A stretch of DNA of 64,000 bases from JAKFWF01 sp031374115. Lineage in GTDB: Bacteria; Pseudomonadota; Alphaproteobacteria; Rhizobiales; Hyphomicrobiaceae. This document shows, piece by piece, positions 8,620 to 19,500 of this stretch (its first letter is position 1; each line of letters starts with the position of its first letter). The position numbers and the translations under genes were made by a program. Location of the stretch: positions 62,001-126,000 of the forward strand of contig JANMNO010000149.1 of NCBI GenBank assembly GCA_031374115.1. The letters run 5' to 3'. The notes under the pieces were generated by a model. The model was not told the origin of the DNA. It made no database searches and saw nothing but the letters and a program-made list of their open reading frames with translations.

Positions 8620-11600
8620 TCAACGCCCGATCACCTTCTTTGGAACGGTCGTTGGGTGCGGTGATCCATCGGGACGGGCTGTTCCATCGGTCATGCCGGC
8701 GAGTTTGGCGATGCTCGCAGCGATCGCCGGCGGCAACCCATCGAGATTGGGAGGCTGAGAATTGCCGATTGGCGGCGGCTGACGTGGCGGTTGAGTTGGC
8801 GATTGAGTTGGCGGCCCTGTGACGTATGGATGCGCGGGCTGCGGATAGTTCGGCGGCATTTGATAGGCTTGCGCCGCCATCGAGCGTGCGGTCTCGAATC
8901 GAGGCAAGGCCGAGCGTTGTGGAATGGGCGGCGCAGCATAGGGCGTTGCCACCGGACGCAAGGGCGTCGGTTGTACTTGGGACGGCTGCGGTCTTCCTGT
9001 GGGCATCGTGCGATTTTGCGGCGGCACGCTATCGGGTACTCGCACCATCTCCTTCGAAACCTGCGGATTGCGCGGACGCAATCGGACTGCGGCAGCCGGC
9101 AGATCTGCGCCCAAACGCGGACGTGCCGAACCTTGCGCCGGATCCCCAACCTTAAGGGCAGCTGCGACCGCTTCCGGCGAACCCGGTGCGGGCCTCGCTC
9201 CGCCATTGGCCTTGCTCTGTCTGCGCGGCTTTGCCATCACCACCGCCGTCTCGTCGAGCTTAGGTGCGACCGGCTTCGGTTTGGTGCGGAAGTAGCCGCG
9301 CCGTTGCAGCTTGCGTTCGGATTTGCGGATGACACGCAGCATCGACATCACGTCACGTTCGGACATCGGCTCGCCGTAGTAGAAACCTTGCGCGTATTCG
9401 CAACCGATTGAGCGCAGGAAGCCGACATCTTCGGCCCGCTCGACGCCCTCGGCCACGACCTTGCGGCCAAGTTCGTGCGCGAGCGCCACGATCGAGCGGA
9501 CAATCGGCGATCCGGTGCCATCCGCACTGCCGCCTTGCACGAGATCCTTATCGATCTTTACGGTATCGAAGGGAAACCGCTGCAGGTAGGCGAGCGACGA
9601 ATAACCGGTGCCGAAATCATCCATCGAAAGTAGCGCCCCGGCAGCGCGCAACCATTCGAGGATTTCGACCGCCTGCTCGGGGTTCTCCATCACCAGGCTC
9701 TCGGTGACTTCGAGCCGCAGCGAGCCCGGTGGCACCAGATTGCGTCCGAGAATATGACGGATTTCCTGGATCAGATCCTTACGGAACAGCTGGCGGCTCG
9801 AAACATTGACGCTGACGAATAGCGGATTTTCGCTGCGCGGCAATTCGCGTTGCCACCGCGCGGCTTCGCCTGCCGCCATCGAAAGCACGTAGGAGCCGAG
9901 CTTCACGATCAGATCGCTTTCCTCGGCGACGGGGACAAACTCCGCAGGATTGAGCAGCCCATGCTTCGGATGATCCCAGCGCACCAGCGCCTCGAAACCG
10001 GCGAGTTCTTCCGTCGGTAGCGAGATGATCGGCTGGTAGACGACGCGCAGCTGTTTCTTCTCGATCGCCTTGCGCAGATCGCTTTCGATCGCGACCCGGT
10101 CGTCGCGGTCGGCGCGCATCTCCGGTTTGAAGATCTCGATGCGGTCGGAGCCGCTGCGTTTGGCGCGATACATCGCCATCTCGGCGTCTTTAAGCAGATC
10201 TTCCGCATTCATGTCTTGCGCGCCGAACGCTGCAATACCAATGGACGCAGTAAGGACGATGTCCTGCCCGGCGATCTTAATCGGCGAGCGCAGGCTGCGG
10301 CGTACCCGCTCGGCCAGCATGGCGAGCTCGCGGGGGTCCTGCTCGGTGAGCAACAGAAGTGCAAACTGATCGCCACCCACCCGCGCCAGTGTATCCAGCG
10401 GCGTCAAGTGTCTCGACAAACGGCGCGCAACCGTCAGCAGCAAGCTGTCACCGACGATCAAGCCGAATGACGAGTTGACGCTTTTGAACTTGTCGAGATC
10501 GATGAAGACCAGGGTCGGATGGATCTGACTTTCGGACTTGGCGCGTACAACCGCCGTTCCCAACCGGTCGAGAAACAGGGCTCGATTGGGCAAGCCCGTC
10601 AGGCTGTCATGCACCGCATCGTGCATCAATCGTTCTTGCGACCGTTTCTGATCGGTCACATCGCGCATCAGCCCGACGCAGCGCAACGCCCGGCGATCGG
10701 CCCCCGGCACACTCGCCGCATCGAGTTCGAACCAGCGATATGAATTATCCGAATGGCGCATGCGGAACTCGGACCTCAAAGCACCGCCGTTTTTCTCCTT
10801 GGTCGACCACAACAGCAGTTTGAACCGTTCCCTGTCGGCCGAATGCACATGCTTGATGAAGTCATCGACCTTGCATGACAGCTCGCCCGGATTGAGCGCG
10901 AGGATGGCTTCGACAAACGGCGACGTTCTAACCTCCTCGCGTCGCGCCACCCACTCCCACGTTGCAGCACCCGCGCTTTCGATCGCCTCGGAACGCAATT
11001 GCATTTCATTGGGGGAGGCCCCGTAAAGCGGTTCCAAAGTGCGGAAAGCAAATTGTGTGACCGTGAAGCCGACCAGCACGACGAGCATAACGAGACCGGC
11101 CATCAAGCCAGAAACCGCGATGTCGCCGGAAAGCCTGCCGGTAACTACGACACCAGCGCCGAATATCCACACCAGCAAGAGCATCCACGTCGGCACCATG
11201 GCTAGCGCGCGATCCTGTCCGCGTAATGCGAGGAACAAAGTGAGCAAGCCGCCGACAATGCCAATGGCCGCGAAAGACATGCGCGCAAAGCTCGCGGCAA
11301 GGCGCGGATCGATCACCGCAACGGCGACCAGCGCCAGCTGCCCGACCATCCACACACCGAGCAGCATCCGGATGAAGCCGTGCCAGGATCCGATCCGAAG
11401 AAATGTATGCAGGAAGATAACGAAGCTCGCGGCCATCGCAGCCTCAGCGCCGGCGCGATAGATGGCGTTGTCCTCCGGCTTCAACTGGAACAGCTTGTGG
11501 AAGAAGCCGAAGTCCACGCACAGGTAACCCAGCACGCACCATGTCAAAAGTGCGGCCGAAGGGAAGATCGCTTTGTGGTTGGCCGCAAATACCGCTGTGA

Positions 11601-12249
11601 GGAACACCGCAAGCAGGCCGGTGATGCCGAGCAGTATCCCATTCAACAACTGCCGGTCGCGCGCTTTGACTTCGTAGTCCAGTGGCTTCCACAGATAGAT
11701 CCGCGCGAACCGGTCGTTGGACAACTCCGCCACGTAGGTCACGGTTTGGCCGGCATCGAGCGTGATGCGGAAAATATCAGCCCGGTCGCTCTTGATCCGG
11801 TCCGGCAGGTAGCCCAACGAGGGCGTCACGGCTTCGACGCGGCGCGCATCGAGATCGGGCCACATCACGCCGGAGCCAATGACGCTGTATCGTTCGGCGG
11901 TGAGCCATCGCTCGATCGGCTTGTTGCTGGGATTGGCCAAGGCGAAAACCACCCAGTTCGGGTTGGTGCCAGCGGTGGTCGCACGCACCGACATACGACC
12001 GGGCACGCCATCCGCACCTGCTGCGGTTTCCGTCTGGAGGCTATCGCCGCGACCTTCGAACAACTCACCGAAAGCCGTGATCTCGATGCGGTCCTGATCG
12101 GCTGGCACCGCGGTCGCCTGCAGCGCATGTGCAGAATGCGAGGCAAGCGAAAGTAGGCAAAGCACGCCAAGCGCGATGATCCATCGCCGCCACCCGGCGG
12201 GAGCCAGCTGGAACACGAAACCGCGGGCTTGGAACTGCCGCTCCCTCAT
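8620..12249 (-). CDS. Membrane sensor with PAS, degenerate GGDEF and intact EAL domains (c-di-GMP phosphodiesterase)
   Basis: A 1209-residue inner-membrane signalling protein. Domains in order: signal segment (~20-42), extracellular beta-rich sensor (~43-190, 7TMR-DISM-like), seven membrane helices (~200-402), PAS (~420-535), GGDEF (~545-705), EAL (~715-970) and a 230-residue Pro/Gln-rich tail. The GGDEF signature reads GGDQF (~624-628), so the catalytic glutamate is replaced and cyclase activity is doubtful. The EAL half keeps its catalytic set: FEALVRW, VNVSSRQL, EVTES, MDDFGTGYSSL, VKIDKD, VAEGVE, AQGFYY. I infer a c-di-GMP phosphodiesterase, perhaps activated by GTP at the dead cyclase. 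Its ATG overlaps the GNAT stop by four bases, so they share a transcript. Confidence 0.9.
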   Translation of the reverse strand: MRERQFQARGFVFQLAPAGWRRWIIALGVLCLLSLASHSAHALQATAVPADQDRIEITAFGELFEGRGDSLQTETAAGADGVPGRMSVRATTAGTNPNWVVFALANPSNKPIERWLTAERYSVIGSGVMWPDLDARRVEAVTPSLGYLPDRIKSDRADIFRITLDAGQTVTYVAELSNDRFARIYLWKPLDYEVKARDRQLLNGILLGITGLLAVFLTAVFAANHKAIFPSAALLTWCVLGYLCVDFGFFHKLFQLKPEDNAIYRAGAEAAMAASFVIFLHTFLRIGSWHGFIRMLLGVWMVGQLALVAVAVIDPRLAASFARMSFAAIGIVGGLLTLFLALRGQDRALAMVPTWMLLLVWIFGAGVVVTGRLSGDIAVSGLMAGLVMLVVLVGFTVTQFAFRTLEPLYGASPNEMQLRSEAIESAGAATWEWVARREEVRTSPFVEAILALNPGELSCKVDDFIKHVHSADRERFKLLLWSTKEKNGGALRSEFRMRHSDNSYRWFELDAASVPGADRRALRCVGLMRDVTDQKRSQERLMHDAVHDSLTGLPNRALFLDRLGTAVVRAKSESQIHPTLVFIDLDKFKSVNSSFGLIVGDSLLLTVARRLSRHLTPLDTLARVGGDQFALLLLTEQDPRELAMLAERVRRSLRSPIKIAGQDIVLTASIGIAAFGAQDMNAEDLLKDAEMAMYRAKRSGSDRIEIFKPEMRADRDDRVAIESDLRKAIEKKQLRVVYQPIISLPTEELAGFEALVRWDHPKHGLLNPAEFVPVAEESDLIVKLGSYVLSMAAGEAARWQRELPRSENPLFVSVNVSSRQLFRKDLIQEIRHILGRNLVPPGSLRLEVTESLVMENPEQAVEILEWLRAAGALLSMDDFGTGYSSLAYLQRFPFDTVKIDKDLVQGGSADGTGSPIVRSIVALAHELGRKVVAEGVERAEDVGFLRSIGCEYAQGFYYGEPMSERDVMSMLRVIRKSERKLQRRGYFRTKPKPVAPKLDETAVVMAKPRRQSKANGGARPAPGSPEAVAAALKVGDPAQGSARPRLGADLPAAAVRLRPRNPQVSKEMVRVPDSVPPQNRTMPTGRPQPSQVQPTPLRPVATPYAAPPIPQRSALPRFETARSMAAQAYQMPPNYPQPAHPYVTGPPTQSPTQPPRQPPPIGNSQPPNLDGLPPAIAASIAKLAGMTDGTARPDGSPHPTTVPKKVIGR

Positions 12250-12869
12250 TTCCGAGCATCCCTCCCCACCATCGGCAACCCGCGCAGATCATCGCTGAGC
12301 AGCGCAAACAAGAGATGATCACGCCAAATGCCGTCGATTTTCAGATACCGGCGCGCAAGACCCTCATGCTGAAAATGGTTTTGCTCCAGAACCCGAACCG
12401 ATGCGCGATTATGCGGCAGGCACGCGGCTTCGATCCGGTGCAACTGCAGCTCATCGAATACGAATGTGGCGGCAGCGGCAACCGCCTCGGTCATCACACC
12501 ACGCCCGACGTAGGGTGCACCGGTCCAATAGCCCAATGAGACGGCCTGGGTAACTCCTCGGCGAACATTGCTGAGGGTCAGTCCGCCGAGCAGATCGCCA
12601 TCGCCATCGCCATCGCGGAAAATAAACAACGCGTAACCCAGATCATCCTTCATTTCCCGATGATAATGGCGCAGCCGGCGGCGAAAAGCCGATCTCGACA
12701 ATTCATCGCGAGACCATTGCGGCTCCCAAGGTGTCAGGTGATCGCGGCTGCGATTGCGCAGTTCGGCCCAGGCGGAATAATCGCTCGGTGCGGGTGGACG
12801 CAGATGCACCCCCCGGCCCAGGATGTGGGGTTGGGCGTCACCGATCAGACCGCTGCGCAGAAATGCCAT
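12246..12869 (-). CDS. GNAT family N-acetyltransferase (RimJ/RimL-like)
   Basis: A 207-residue acetyltransferase, probably acting on a protein N-terminus or small amine with acetyl-CoA. Family features: LRPPAPSDYSAWAELRNRS (alpha1), the beta-strand segment LLGGLTLSNVRRG, the acetyl-CoA loop GYWTGAPYVGRGVMTEAVA (motif A) and LHRIEAACLPHNRASVRVLE (motif B), the pattern of RimJ-type enzymes. I chose the ATG at 12869 (MAFLRSG); an upstream ATG at 12923 would overlap the M16 peptidase and adds no conserved residues. It is in an operon with the M16 peptidase (14 bases upstream) and the EAL gene (four-base overlap). Substrate unknown; a RimJ/RimI-type function is only inferred. Confidence 0.85.
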   Translation of the reverse strand: MAFLRSGLIGDAQPHILGRGVHLRPPAPSDYSAWAELRNRSRDHLTPWEPQWSRDELSRSAFRRRLRHYHREMKDDLGYALFIFRDGDGDGDLLGGLTLSNVRRGVTQAVSLGYWTGAPYVGRGVMTEAVAAAATFVFDELQLHRIEAACLPHNRASVRVLEQNHFQHEGLARRYLKIDGIWRDHLLFALLSDDLRGLPMVGRDARK

Positions 12870-12882
12870 TCCCCTCAGCCCT

Positions 12883-14193
12883 TCAAACGACTGCAGCCGG
12901 TACGCCCTTTGCGTACCCAGCACTTATCCCAGCGGCAGCATCGGCGAATCGTTTCGATCGTTTTCCCGCCCCCACGACCGCAACCGAAGGTGCGTTTGAG
13001 CTGAGCAGGTGTTCAGCGAGCGCGCGGATCTTTTCTGGCGACACTTCGTCGACCCGGCCGATGATTTCTTCCAGAGGCATCAACCGGCCAGCGATCAACA
13101 GTTGGCGCGCCATCTGTTCGGCGCGCACGGAACAACTTTCCAACCCCATCAAAAGGCCGGCCTTGAGTTGCGCCTTCGCGCGCAAAACCTCGCGCTCCGG
13201 CGCCATCGTTGCGGCCATCCGATGGAACTCGGTGCCGCAGACGTCGATCAATTCAGCCATCATATCCGCGCCCGTTGCCGCGTGGACCGCAAAAATTCCG
13301 GTGTCGGCAAGCCCCCACACCGTCGAATAAATCGAATAGCACAGGCCACGATTCTCTCTAGCCTCCTGAAACAAACGCGAAGACATGCCGCCACCGAGAA
13401 CGCCGGATAAGACTTGTGCGGGATAGAATGCCGCATCGCGATACGAGGGCCCGTGGAACGCCATGAGCAAATGGCTCTGCTCGAACGCCTTCACGGAATG
13501 GCGCACCCCGCCGCGATACTGCGCTACCGTCCCTGGCGATTGCGAATCGCCATTGAGCGAACCAAATAGGGCTCTAACATGACCGGCAAGCCGCGCATGG
13601 TCGACCGCGCCGGCCGCCGAAATGACGACATGCGGACCGCGATAATGGTCTGCCAGAAAACCGCGCAAATCATCCGCTGTGATCGCACTGACGCTCGACG
13701 GTGTACCAATGATCGGCCGGCCGACGGGCTGGTCGGGAAAGGCCGCGTCCTGGATCAGGTCATAAGCCAGCTCTTCCGGGCTGTCCTTGATGCCCGCAAT
13801 CTCTTGGATAATGACTTCCTTTTCACGGACCAGATCCTCCGGTGTGAAAAGGCTTTGGCGCAGGATATCGGCCAGAATCTCGAGCGCCAAGCCCTCGTCG
13901 CCCTTGAGCACGCGCGCGTAATAAGCCGTCATCTCCAAACTCGTCGCGGCGTTCAGATCGCCGCCGACCTGCTCGATGTCCTCGGCGATCGCTCGCGCGG
14001 ACCGCTTCGCCGTCCCCTTGAAGGCCATATGCTCGAGCAGATGGGAGATGCCATGTTCAGCCTCACTCTCGTGCCGCGCGCCGGTCGCGATCCACACTCC
14101 CAGCGCGATCGTCTCCAGATGTGGCATCACATGCGAGACGACCCGAACGCCATTCGGCAAGGTCGTAAGCTCGGTTCCCGGCGGTAGAATCAT
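12883..14193 (-). CDS. M16 family zinc peptidase (mitochondrial processing peptidase-like)
   Basis: A 436-residue pitrilysin-family protease. The inverted zinc motif HxxEH is seen as HLLEHMAFKG at about residues 47-56, with the third ligand glutamate expected in the following helix. The second, inactive-type domain carries RLFQEARENRGLCYSIYS, matching the conserved R/Y substrate-binding segment of MPP-beta-like proteins. Length fits the two-domain single-chain bacterial homologues. It overlaps the stop of threonine synthase by four bases (ATGA), so translation is coupled. The thrC-M16-GNAT order is a common alphaproteobacterial arrangement; the peptidase has no known connection to threonine synthesis. 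No signal peptide, so probably cytoplasmic. Confidence 0.93.
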   Translation of the reverse strand: MILPPGTELTTLPNGVRVVSHVMPHLETIALGVWIATGARHESEAEHGISHLLEHMAFKGTAKRSARAIAEDIEQVGGDLNAATSLEMTAYYARVLKGDEGLALEILADILRQSLFTPEDLVREKEVIIQEIAGIKDSPEELAYDLIQDAAFPDQPVGRPIIGTPSSVSAITADDLRGFLADHYRGPHVVISAAGAVDHARLAGHVRALFGSLNGDSQSPGTVAQYRGGVRHSVKAFEQSHLLMAFHGPSYRDAAFYPAQVLSGVLGGGMSSRLFQEARENRGLCYSIYSTVWGLADTGIFAVHAATGADMMAELIDVCGTEFHRMAATMAPEREVLRAKAQLKAGLLMGLESCSVRAEQMARQLLIAGRLMPLEEIIGRVDEVSPEKIRALAEHLLSSNAPSVAVVGAGKRSKRFADAAAGISAGYAKGVPAAVV

Positions 14194-15599
14194 GCAGCCC
14201 CCTGGCGGACCGCGCGCGCGCGGGTCCTGACGTATTTTTCGACCTCGGCAGCACTATTGACAACGGTGTCGAAGCGTTCGGGATCGGTCATCAGATTTGA
14301 CAGGCGCGCGGGCAGCTGTGGCCTAACCCCCGTGATCACCTCCATGGCATCGGGAAACTTTGCTGGATGCGCGGTTGCCAGAATAACCATCGCGCCAGAG
14401 TTGGGCTTCGCGCACTTTTCAGCAGCGACCACCGCGCATGCCGTGTGAGGGTCGAGCGTGTAACCGCTCGCTGAGATGGTGCGCTTGATCGCAACGGCAA
14501 CTTCCGGTTCGCTGGCCGATGCAGCCGCGAACTCCGCCTGCAGCGCTGCAGCGGCGGGTCCAATCTCAAACCGCCCGGATTGCCCGAGGCTCGCCATCTG
14601 ATGGCGGATCAGCGTTGCATCGCGGCCCGAGGCTTCAAACAAATAACGCTCGAAGTTCGATGACACCTGGATGTCCATCGATGGCGACGAGGTCACGTTG
14701 ACGCCGCGCGTTTCGTAAATGCCCGTAGCAACCGCCCGGGCCAGGATATCGTTGCTGTTGGCGGCGATAATTAGCTGATCGATCGGCAACCCCATCTGCT
14801 TTGCAACGTACCCGGCCAGGATGTCGCCGAAATTACCGGTCGGTACCGAAAACGATACGCGCCGGTTGGGTGCACCGAGTGCACATGCTGCAACGAAATA
14901 GTACGTCACTTGCGCCACGATGCGTGCCCAGTTGATCGAATTGACACCCGACAGGCGAACCTCGTCGCGAAACGCGTGGTGATTGAACATGCCCTTCACC
15001 AGGGCTTGGCAATCATCAAACGTGCCATCGACGGCAACCGCGTGCACATTCGGCTCGGCCGCCGTCGTCATCATGCGCCGCTGCACATCCGACACGCGGC
15101 CTTGCGGAAAGAGGATGACGACATCGACTCGTTGCGAACTGCGAAACGCTTCGACCGCCGCCCCGCCGGTATCGCCCGAGGTCGCGCCGACGATGGTCGC
15201 GCGTTCGCCGCGCTTGTCGAGTACGTGATCCATCATCCGCGCAAGCAGCTGCATGGCGACATCTTTGAAGGCGAGTGTCGGCCCGTGAAACAGTTCGAGC
15301 ACCCATGTGTCACGGTCGATCTGCACCAGTGGGGTGACCGCTGGATGACCAAACGATGCAAACGCGGCCTTCGCCATGGCGGTCAGATCGGTGCGCGAGA
15401 TCGCGCCGCCGGTGAAAGGTGCGATCACCTCCACCGCAACCTCATGAAACGGCCGGCCAGCAAATCCTGCGATCGTCGATTCCGGCAGCTGGGGCCAAGT
15501 CGCAGGCACAAAGAGGCCGCCATCGCGGGCCAAACCTGCGAGCAGCACATCTTCAAACTCGAGGGCCGGCGCGAGGCCGCGCGTCGATACGTATTTCAA
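14190..15599 (-). CDS. thrC: Threonine synthase
   Basis: Pyridoxal-phosphate enzyme converting O-phosphohomoserine to threonine. Start choice: the protein family begins MKYVSTRG, and in this frame those residues are encoded from a TTG at 15599 (TTG AAA TAC GTA), preceded by AAGG; the ATG at 15668 would add 23 unrelated residues. The result, 469 residues, is the usual length. The PLP lysine sits in TLAFKDVAMQLLARM; GATSGDTGGAAVEAF and SVPTGNFGDILAGYV are the phosphate-binding and fold-conserved segments. It is followed by the overlapping M16 peptidase and lies 153 bases downstream of SURF1. With hom at 37.6 kb and alaC, this places two threonine-branch genes in the window. Confidence 0.96.
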   Translation of the reverse strand: MKYVSTRGLAPALEFEDVLLAGLARDGGLFVPATWPQLPESTIAGFAGRPFHEVAVEVIAPFTGGAISRTDLTAMAKAAFASFGHPAVTPLVQIDRDTWVLELFHGPTLAFKDVAMQLLARMMDHVLDKRGERATIVGATSGDTGGAAVEAFRSSQRVDVVILFPQGRVSDVQRRMMTTAAEPNVHAVAVDGTFDDCQALVKGMFNHHAFRDEVRLSGVNSINWARIVAQVTYYFVAACALGAPNRRVSFSVPTGNFGDILAGYVAKQMGLPIDQLIIAANSNDILARAVATGIYETRGVNVTSSPSMDIQVSSNFERYLFEASGRDATLIRHQMASLGQSGRFEIGPAAAALQAEFAAASASEPEVAVAIKRTISASGYTLDPHTACAVVAAEKCAKPNSGAMVILATAHPAKFPDAMEVITGVRPQLPARLSNLMTDPERFDTVVNSAAEVEKYVRTRARAVRQGAA

Positions 15600-15752
15600 G
15601 AGAGAAACCTTGCGTAATGCTACAGAGATGCCGGATTCCAAACTAGAGGCCCGAGCGCCACCCAACAAGTAATGAACGATACATGTTCAACTTCACGCAC
15701 AAGATGGTTTTTTTGAAGATTTAGCTCGGCCTCGGCGAGCAACCACACGCGT

Positions 15753-16544
15753 TCACTGGGCGTCGCGCAGGCGGCCAGACGCAAAGGCCCAAAAAACAGC
15801 CAATAATGTCGCAGCCAACCCCCACCACGTGAGCGCGTATTCCAGGTGCCGGTTGGGAACGTTGATCCGGCCCGCCGTCGGCTGCGGCAAGCCGCCGGGC
15901 GGGGCAGGCTTCAGCAACTCGACGTAAAGCTCCGGCCGGTCGACTTTTGGCTCCTGGGATAATGGGAAAAGCTCGTTTGGATTACGTATGAACCAGATGT
16001 TACGCGCGCGGTCGTTGGCACCGGTGAACGTCGCCCTTGGCTCAGAAGAACGTATCAAACCAGTGAATGCAGTTTCACCCGCTGGTTGCCCCTGCGGCCG
16101 GCTCGCCGGATCTTGTCGCGCCTCGGGCACGAACCCGCGATTGACCGCGATCGTCTGACCAGTCTCGGCGATCCGGAACGGCGTCATGATCCAAAATCCT
16201 TGCCCGCCGACGCCGCCTGGAGGCTTATCTATTCCGGTGTAGATGTACCGCTCGTTAGTTAGATCGAACGTCCCCGACAGGCGCACGCTGATGTAATCGC
16301 ACGACTTGGCCAAGCCGACTTTTTCGACGCCTTCGCATCGAAGCTTGGCGAAAGCCGCCGCATCGATCGGCGCGGCAGCCGACCGCGCCGAGATGGTCGC
16401 GACCAGCTCTTCCTTCCACGCCTTGCGGTCCCACTGCCATGTTCCGAGCCCGAGCAACAGGGCAAGTGCACACGCCGTAGCGAACGCAGGCAGGAGCAGT
16501 TTCGCGCGGTTGAGGCGCGCCGGCAAATCAGTCGCAAGTGTCAT
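15753..16544 (-). CDS. SURF1 family cytochrome oxidase assembly protein
   Basis: A 263-residue inner-membrane protein that helps assemble haem-copper oxidase (in alphaproteobacteria it handles haem a). Two membrane segments bracket a periplasmic domain: N-terminal LLLPAFATACALALLLGLGT followed by the hallmark WQWDRKAWKEEL, and C-terminal LEYALTWWGLAATLLAVFW with the signature NRHLEYALTWWGLA. The periplasmic part has VNRGFVPEARQDP. I start at the ATG at 16544, which overlaps the RND permease stop by four bases; the frame stays open upstream but that section is inside the permease. SURF1 normally sits right after oxidase genes; here a drug-efflux operon lies immediately upstream. Confidence 0.92.
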   Translation of the reverse strand: MTLATDLPARLNRAKLLLPAFATACALALLLGLGTWQWDRKAWKEELVATISARSAAAPIDAAAFAKLRCEGVEKVGLAKSCDYISVRLSGTFDLTNERYIYTGIDKPPGGVGGQGFWIMTPFRIAETGQTIAVNRGFVPEARQDPASRPQGQPAGETAFTGLIRSSEPRATFTGANDRARNIWFIRNPNELFPLSQEPKVDRPELYVELLKPAPPGGLPQPTAGRINVPNRHLEYALTWWGLAATLLAVFWAFASGRLRDAQ

Positions 16545-19500
16545 TCGCCTGGCACCGGCATTGCGCCGTGACCACCCAGCGGCGTGCTTTGCGGCCTCGA
16601 TCCGGAGCGCCGTTCGCTGAGCCGCCGGATCACGACGTAGAACACCGGCGTAAACAACAGCCCGAATATCGTAACGCCGATCATCCCCCAGAACACCGCG
16701 GTACCGAGCGCGATGCGCAACTCCGCGCCCGCACCTTGGGCGATGTACAGCGGGATGACACCGAGCGTAAAGGCGAGCGACGTCATCAAAATCGGACGCA
16801 ACCGCATTTGTGAGGCCTCGACCGCAGCCGTTATCCGGTCCCGGCCCTGCTCTTCCAACTGCTTGGCGAACTCGACGATCAGAATGGCGTTTTTGGCCGC
16901 CAGTCCGATCAGCACAACGAAACCGATCTGGGTCAGAATATTTATATCGAGCCCGTGCAGCCAAACGCCGAACACCGCCGACAACAGACACATCGGCACG
17001 ATCAGCATGATGGCGAGCGGCAGCGACCAGCTTTCGTACTGGGCCGCCAACGCCAAGAACACAAACAGAACCGACAGCGCGAAGATGTAGTAGCCGGTGC
17101 GGCCTGCGCGCTTCTCCTGGAACGACAAATCGGTCCACTCGTAGCCGACACCATCCGGCAGCACGCGGCCGGCCACCTGCGCGACCATCTCCAGCGCCTG
17201 ACCGGATGATACACCAGCCGCGCCTTGACCGTTGATTTCGACCGTCGGGAACAGATTGTAGCGCGGCACCCGGTCCGGTCCGGCGATCTGCTTGAAGGTG
17301 ACGAGCGATCCGAGCGGCACCATTTGGCCGTCGGAATTGCGCACCTTGATGCGTGCGACGTTGTCGGGGTCCAATCGGAAGTTGCCGTCGGCCTGCGCGG
17401 TCACCCGATAGGTGCGGCCGAACATGTTGAAGTCGTTGACGTAGGCCGAGCCCATGTAGATGCGCAGAGCCTCGAAGATGTTGCCGATCGGTACCCGCAG
17501 CATTTGCGCCTTCGTGCGGTCCACATCGACGAAGATCTGCGGGGTTACGGTTTGGAACGTCGTGAACGCATTGTTCAAACCGCGCGTCTGGTTCAGCGCC
17601 TGGATGAACTCGTTGGCGACGCGCGAGAATTCATCGGACCCTAACCCACCCTTATCCTGCAGTCGGATCGAGTAGCCTGACGCAGCCCCGATCCCGCGAA
17701 CTGGCGGGGGCACGAAGACCAGCGACTGCGCTTCCTGGATCACCGACAACCGCTGACGCAAGTCGCCCGCCAACTTCTGTACGGTTTGCCCTCTGGTGGC
17801 GCGAACACCGAAATCGTCCAGTACGATGAACATCGCCGCGGCATTCGGCGCGTTGGTGAATGTCGCGCCCGATCGGCCAGCGAACCCCGACGTATAGGCG
17901 ATGCCCGGAGTGCTGAGAATGATCTCATTGGCGCGCCGCATCACTTCGTCGGTGCGCTCCAAAGATGCACCGGCCGGCAGCTGCAGGGATGTGATTATGA
18001 TGCCGCGATCGAGCGCTGGAATGAACCCCGTCGGCGTCTGCTGCACGAACCAGACTGCGAGACCGATCAGCCCGACGTAGATCAACAGCATCACGCCTGA
18101 AATCCGGATCAGTCCGCGCACGAGACGAGCGTATCCCCGCTCCAAGGCGCCAAATACGATGTTGAACCCCCTGAACAGCAGATGCATCGGGGCAGCGATA
18201 ATCCGCATGAGATTGAAGCGCGCGTGTTCCGCCGCCCCATGCGGCTTGAACAGAATGGCTGCCAACGCCGGCGACAACGTCAAGGAAACAAACGCCGAGA
18301 TCAACGTCGCCGTTGCGATGGTCACCGCAAACTGCCGATAGAACTGCCCGGTGATGCCGGACACGAACGCGGTCGGGATGAAGACCGCGGTCAACACGAG
18401 CGCGATCGCGATCAGCGCCGTTCCAACTTCGTCCATCGTGGCGCGTGCAGCCTCGATCGGTGGCATGCCTTGGGCCAGTTTGCGCTCCACGTTTTCGACT
18501 ACGACGATGGCGTCGTCGACGACGATGCCGACAGCGAGCACCAAGCCGAAAAGCGTCAGCGTGTTGAGCGAGTAGCCCAGCGCCAGCATGAGCGCGCAGG
18601 TGCCGATCAGCGAAACGGGGATCGCGACCACGGGGATGATCGTCGCCCGCCACGTCTGCAGGAATAGCAGCACGACGAGCACAACGAGCACAACCGCTTC
18701 CAGGATCGTCTTGTTCAGTTCCCTGATCGATACCTCGATGAACTCGGTTGGATTGTAGCGAATGCGATATTCGAGCCCCTTGGGAAAATTAGCGCTCACA
18801 TCCTTCATCGCAGCCTTGATGTTGTTGACCGTCTTGAGCGCGTCGGAGCCGGGCTGCTGGGTCATGACCATCACCGTTGCCGGATCGCGATCCTGATAGC
18901 CGTACGTGGTGTAATTCAGGGCACCCAACTCGATCCGACCAATATCGCGCAGCCGCACTACACGGCCATCGGCACTCGATTTGACGATGATCTCTTCAAA
19001 CTCACCGGCCTCCTTCAATCGGCCTTTGAGCTGCAGCGATTGCTGAAACGCGCCGGTCGCCTTGATCGGCGGCTCACCAATCGATCCACCGGCTACTTGG
19101 AGATTTTGCGCGCGCAGCGCTGCAACCACTTCATCGGCCGCCAAGCCCAATCCCGCGATGCGCTCCGGATCGAGCCATATCCGCATCGAATACTCGCGCG
19201 ACCCGAACAGGTTAACCGCACCGACACCCTCGATGCGGGACAGCACGTCACGGACATTGAGCAGAGCATAGTTCGAAATATAAACCTGGTCGTAGCTCCG
19301 GTCCGGCGAGACCAGATGCACGACGACGAGCAAGTCCGGCGAGTTTTTCCGCACGGTCACACCCGACCGGCGAACTTCGTCGGGCAATCTCGGCTCGGCG
19401 GAGGCGACGCGGTTTTGTACGAGCACCTGCGCCTTATCGATGTCGGTGCCGATCTCGAACGTGATGGTAAGCCCCATCGACCCGTCACTGGTCGATTGGG

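Noticed and set aside
16545..17138. N-terminal extension of the SURF1 frame
   Set aside because: The extension lies fully inside the RND permease; the real start is the ATG in the ATGA overlap at 16544, giving normal SURF1 length.
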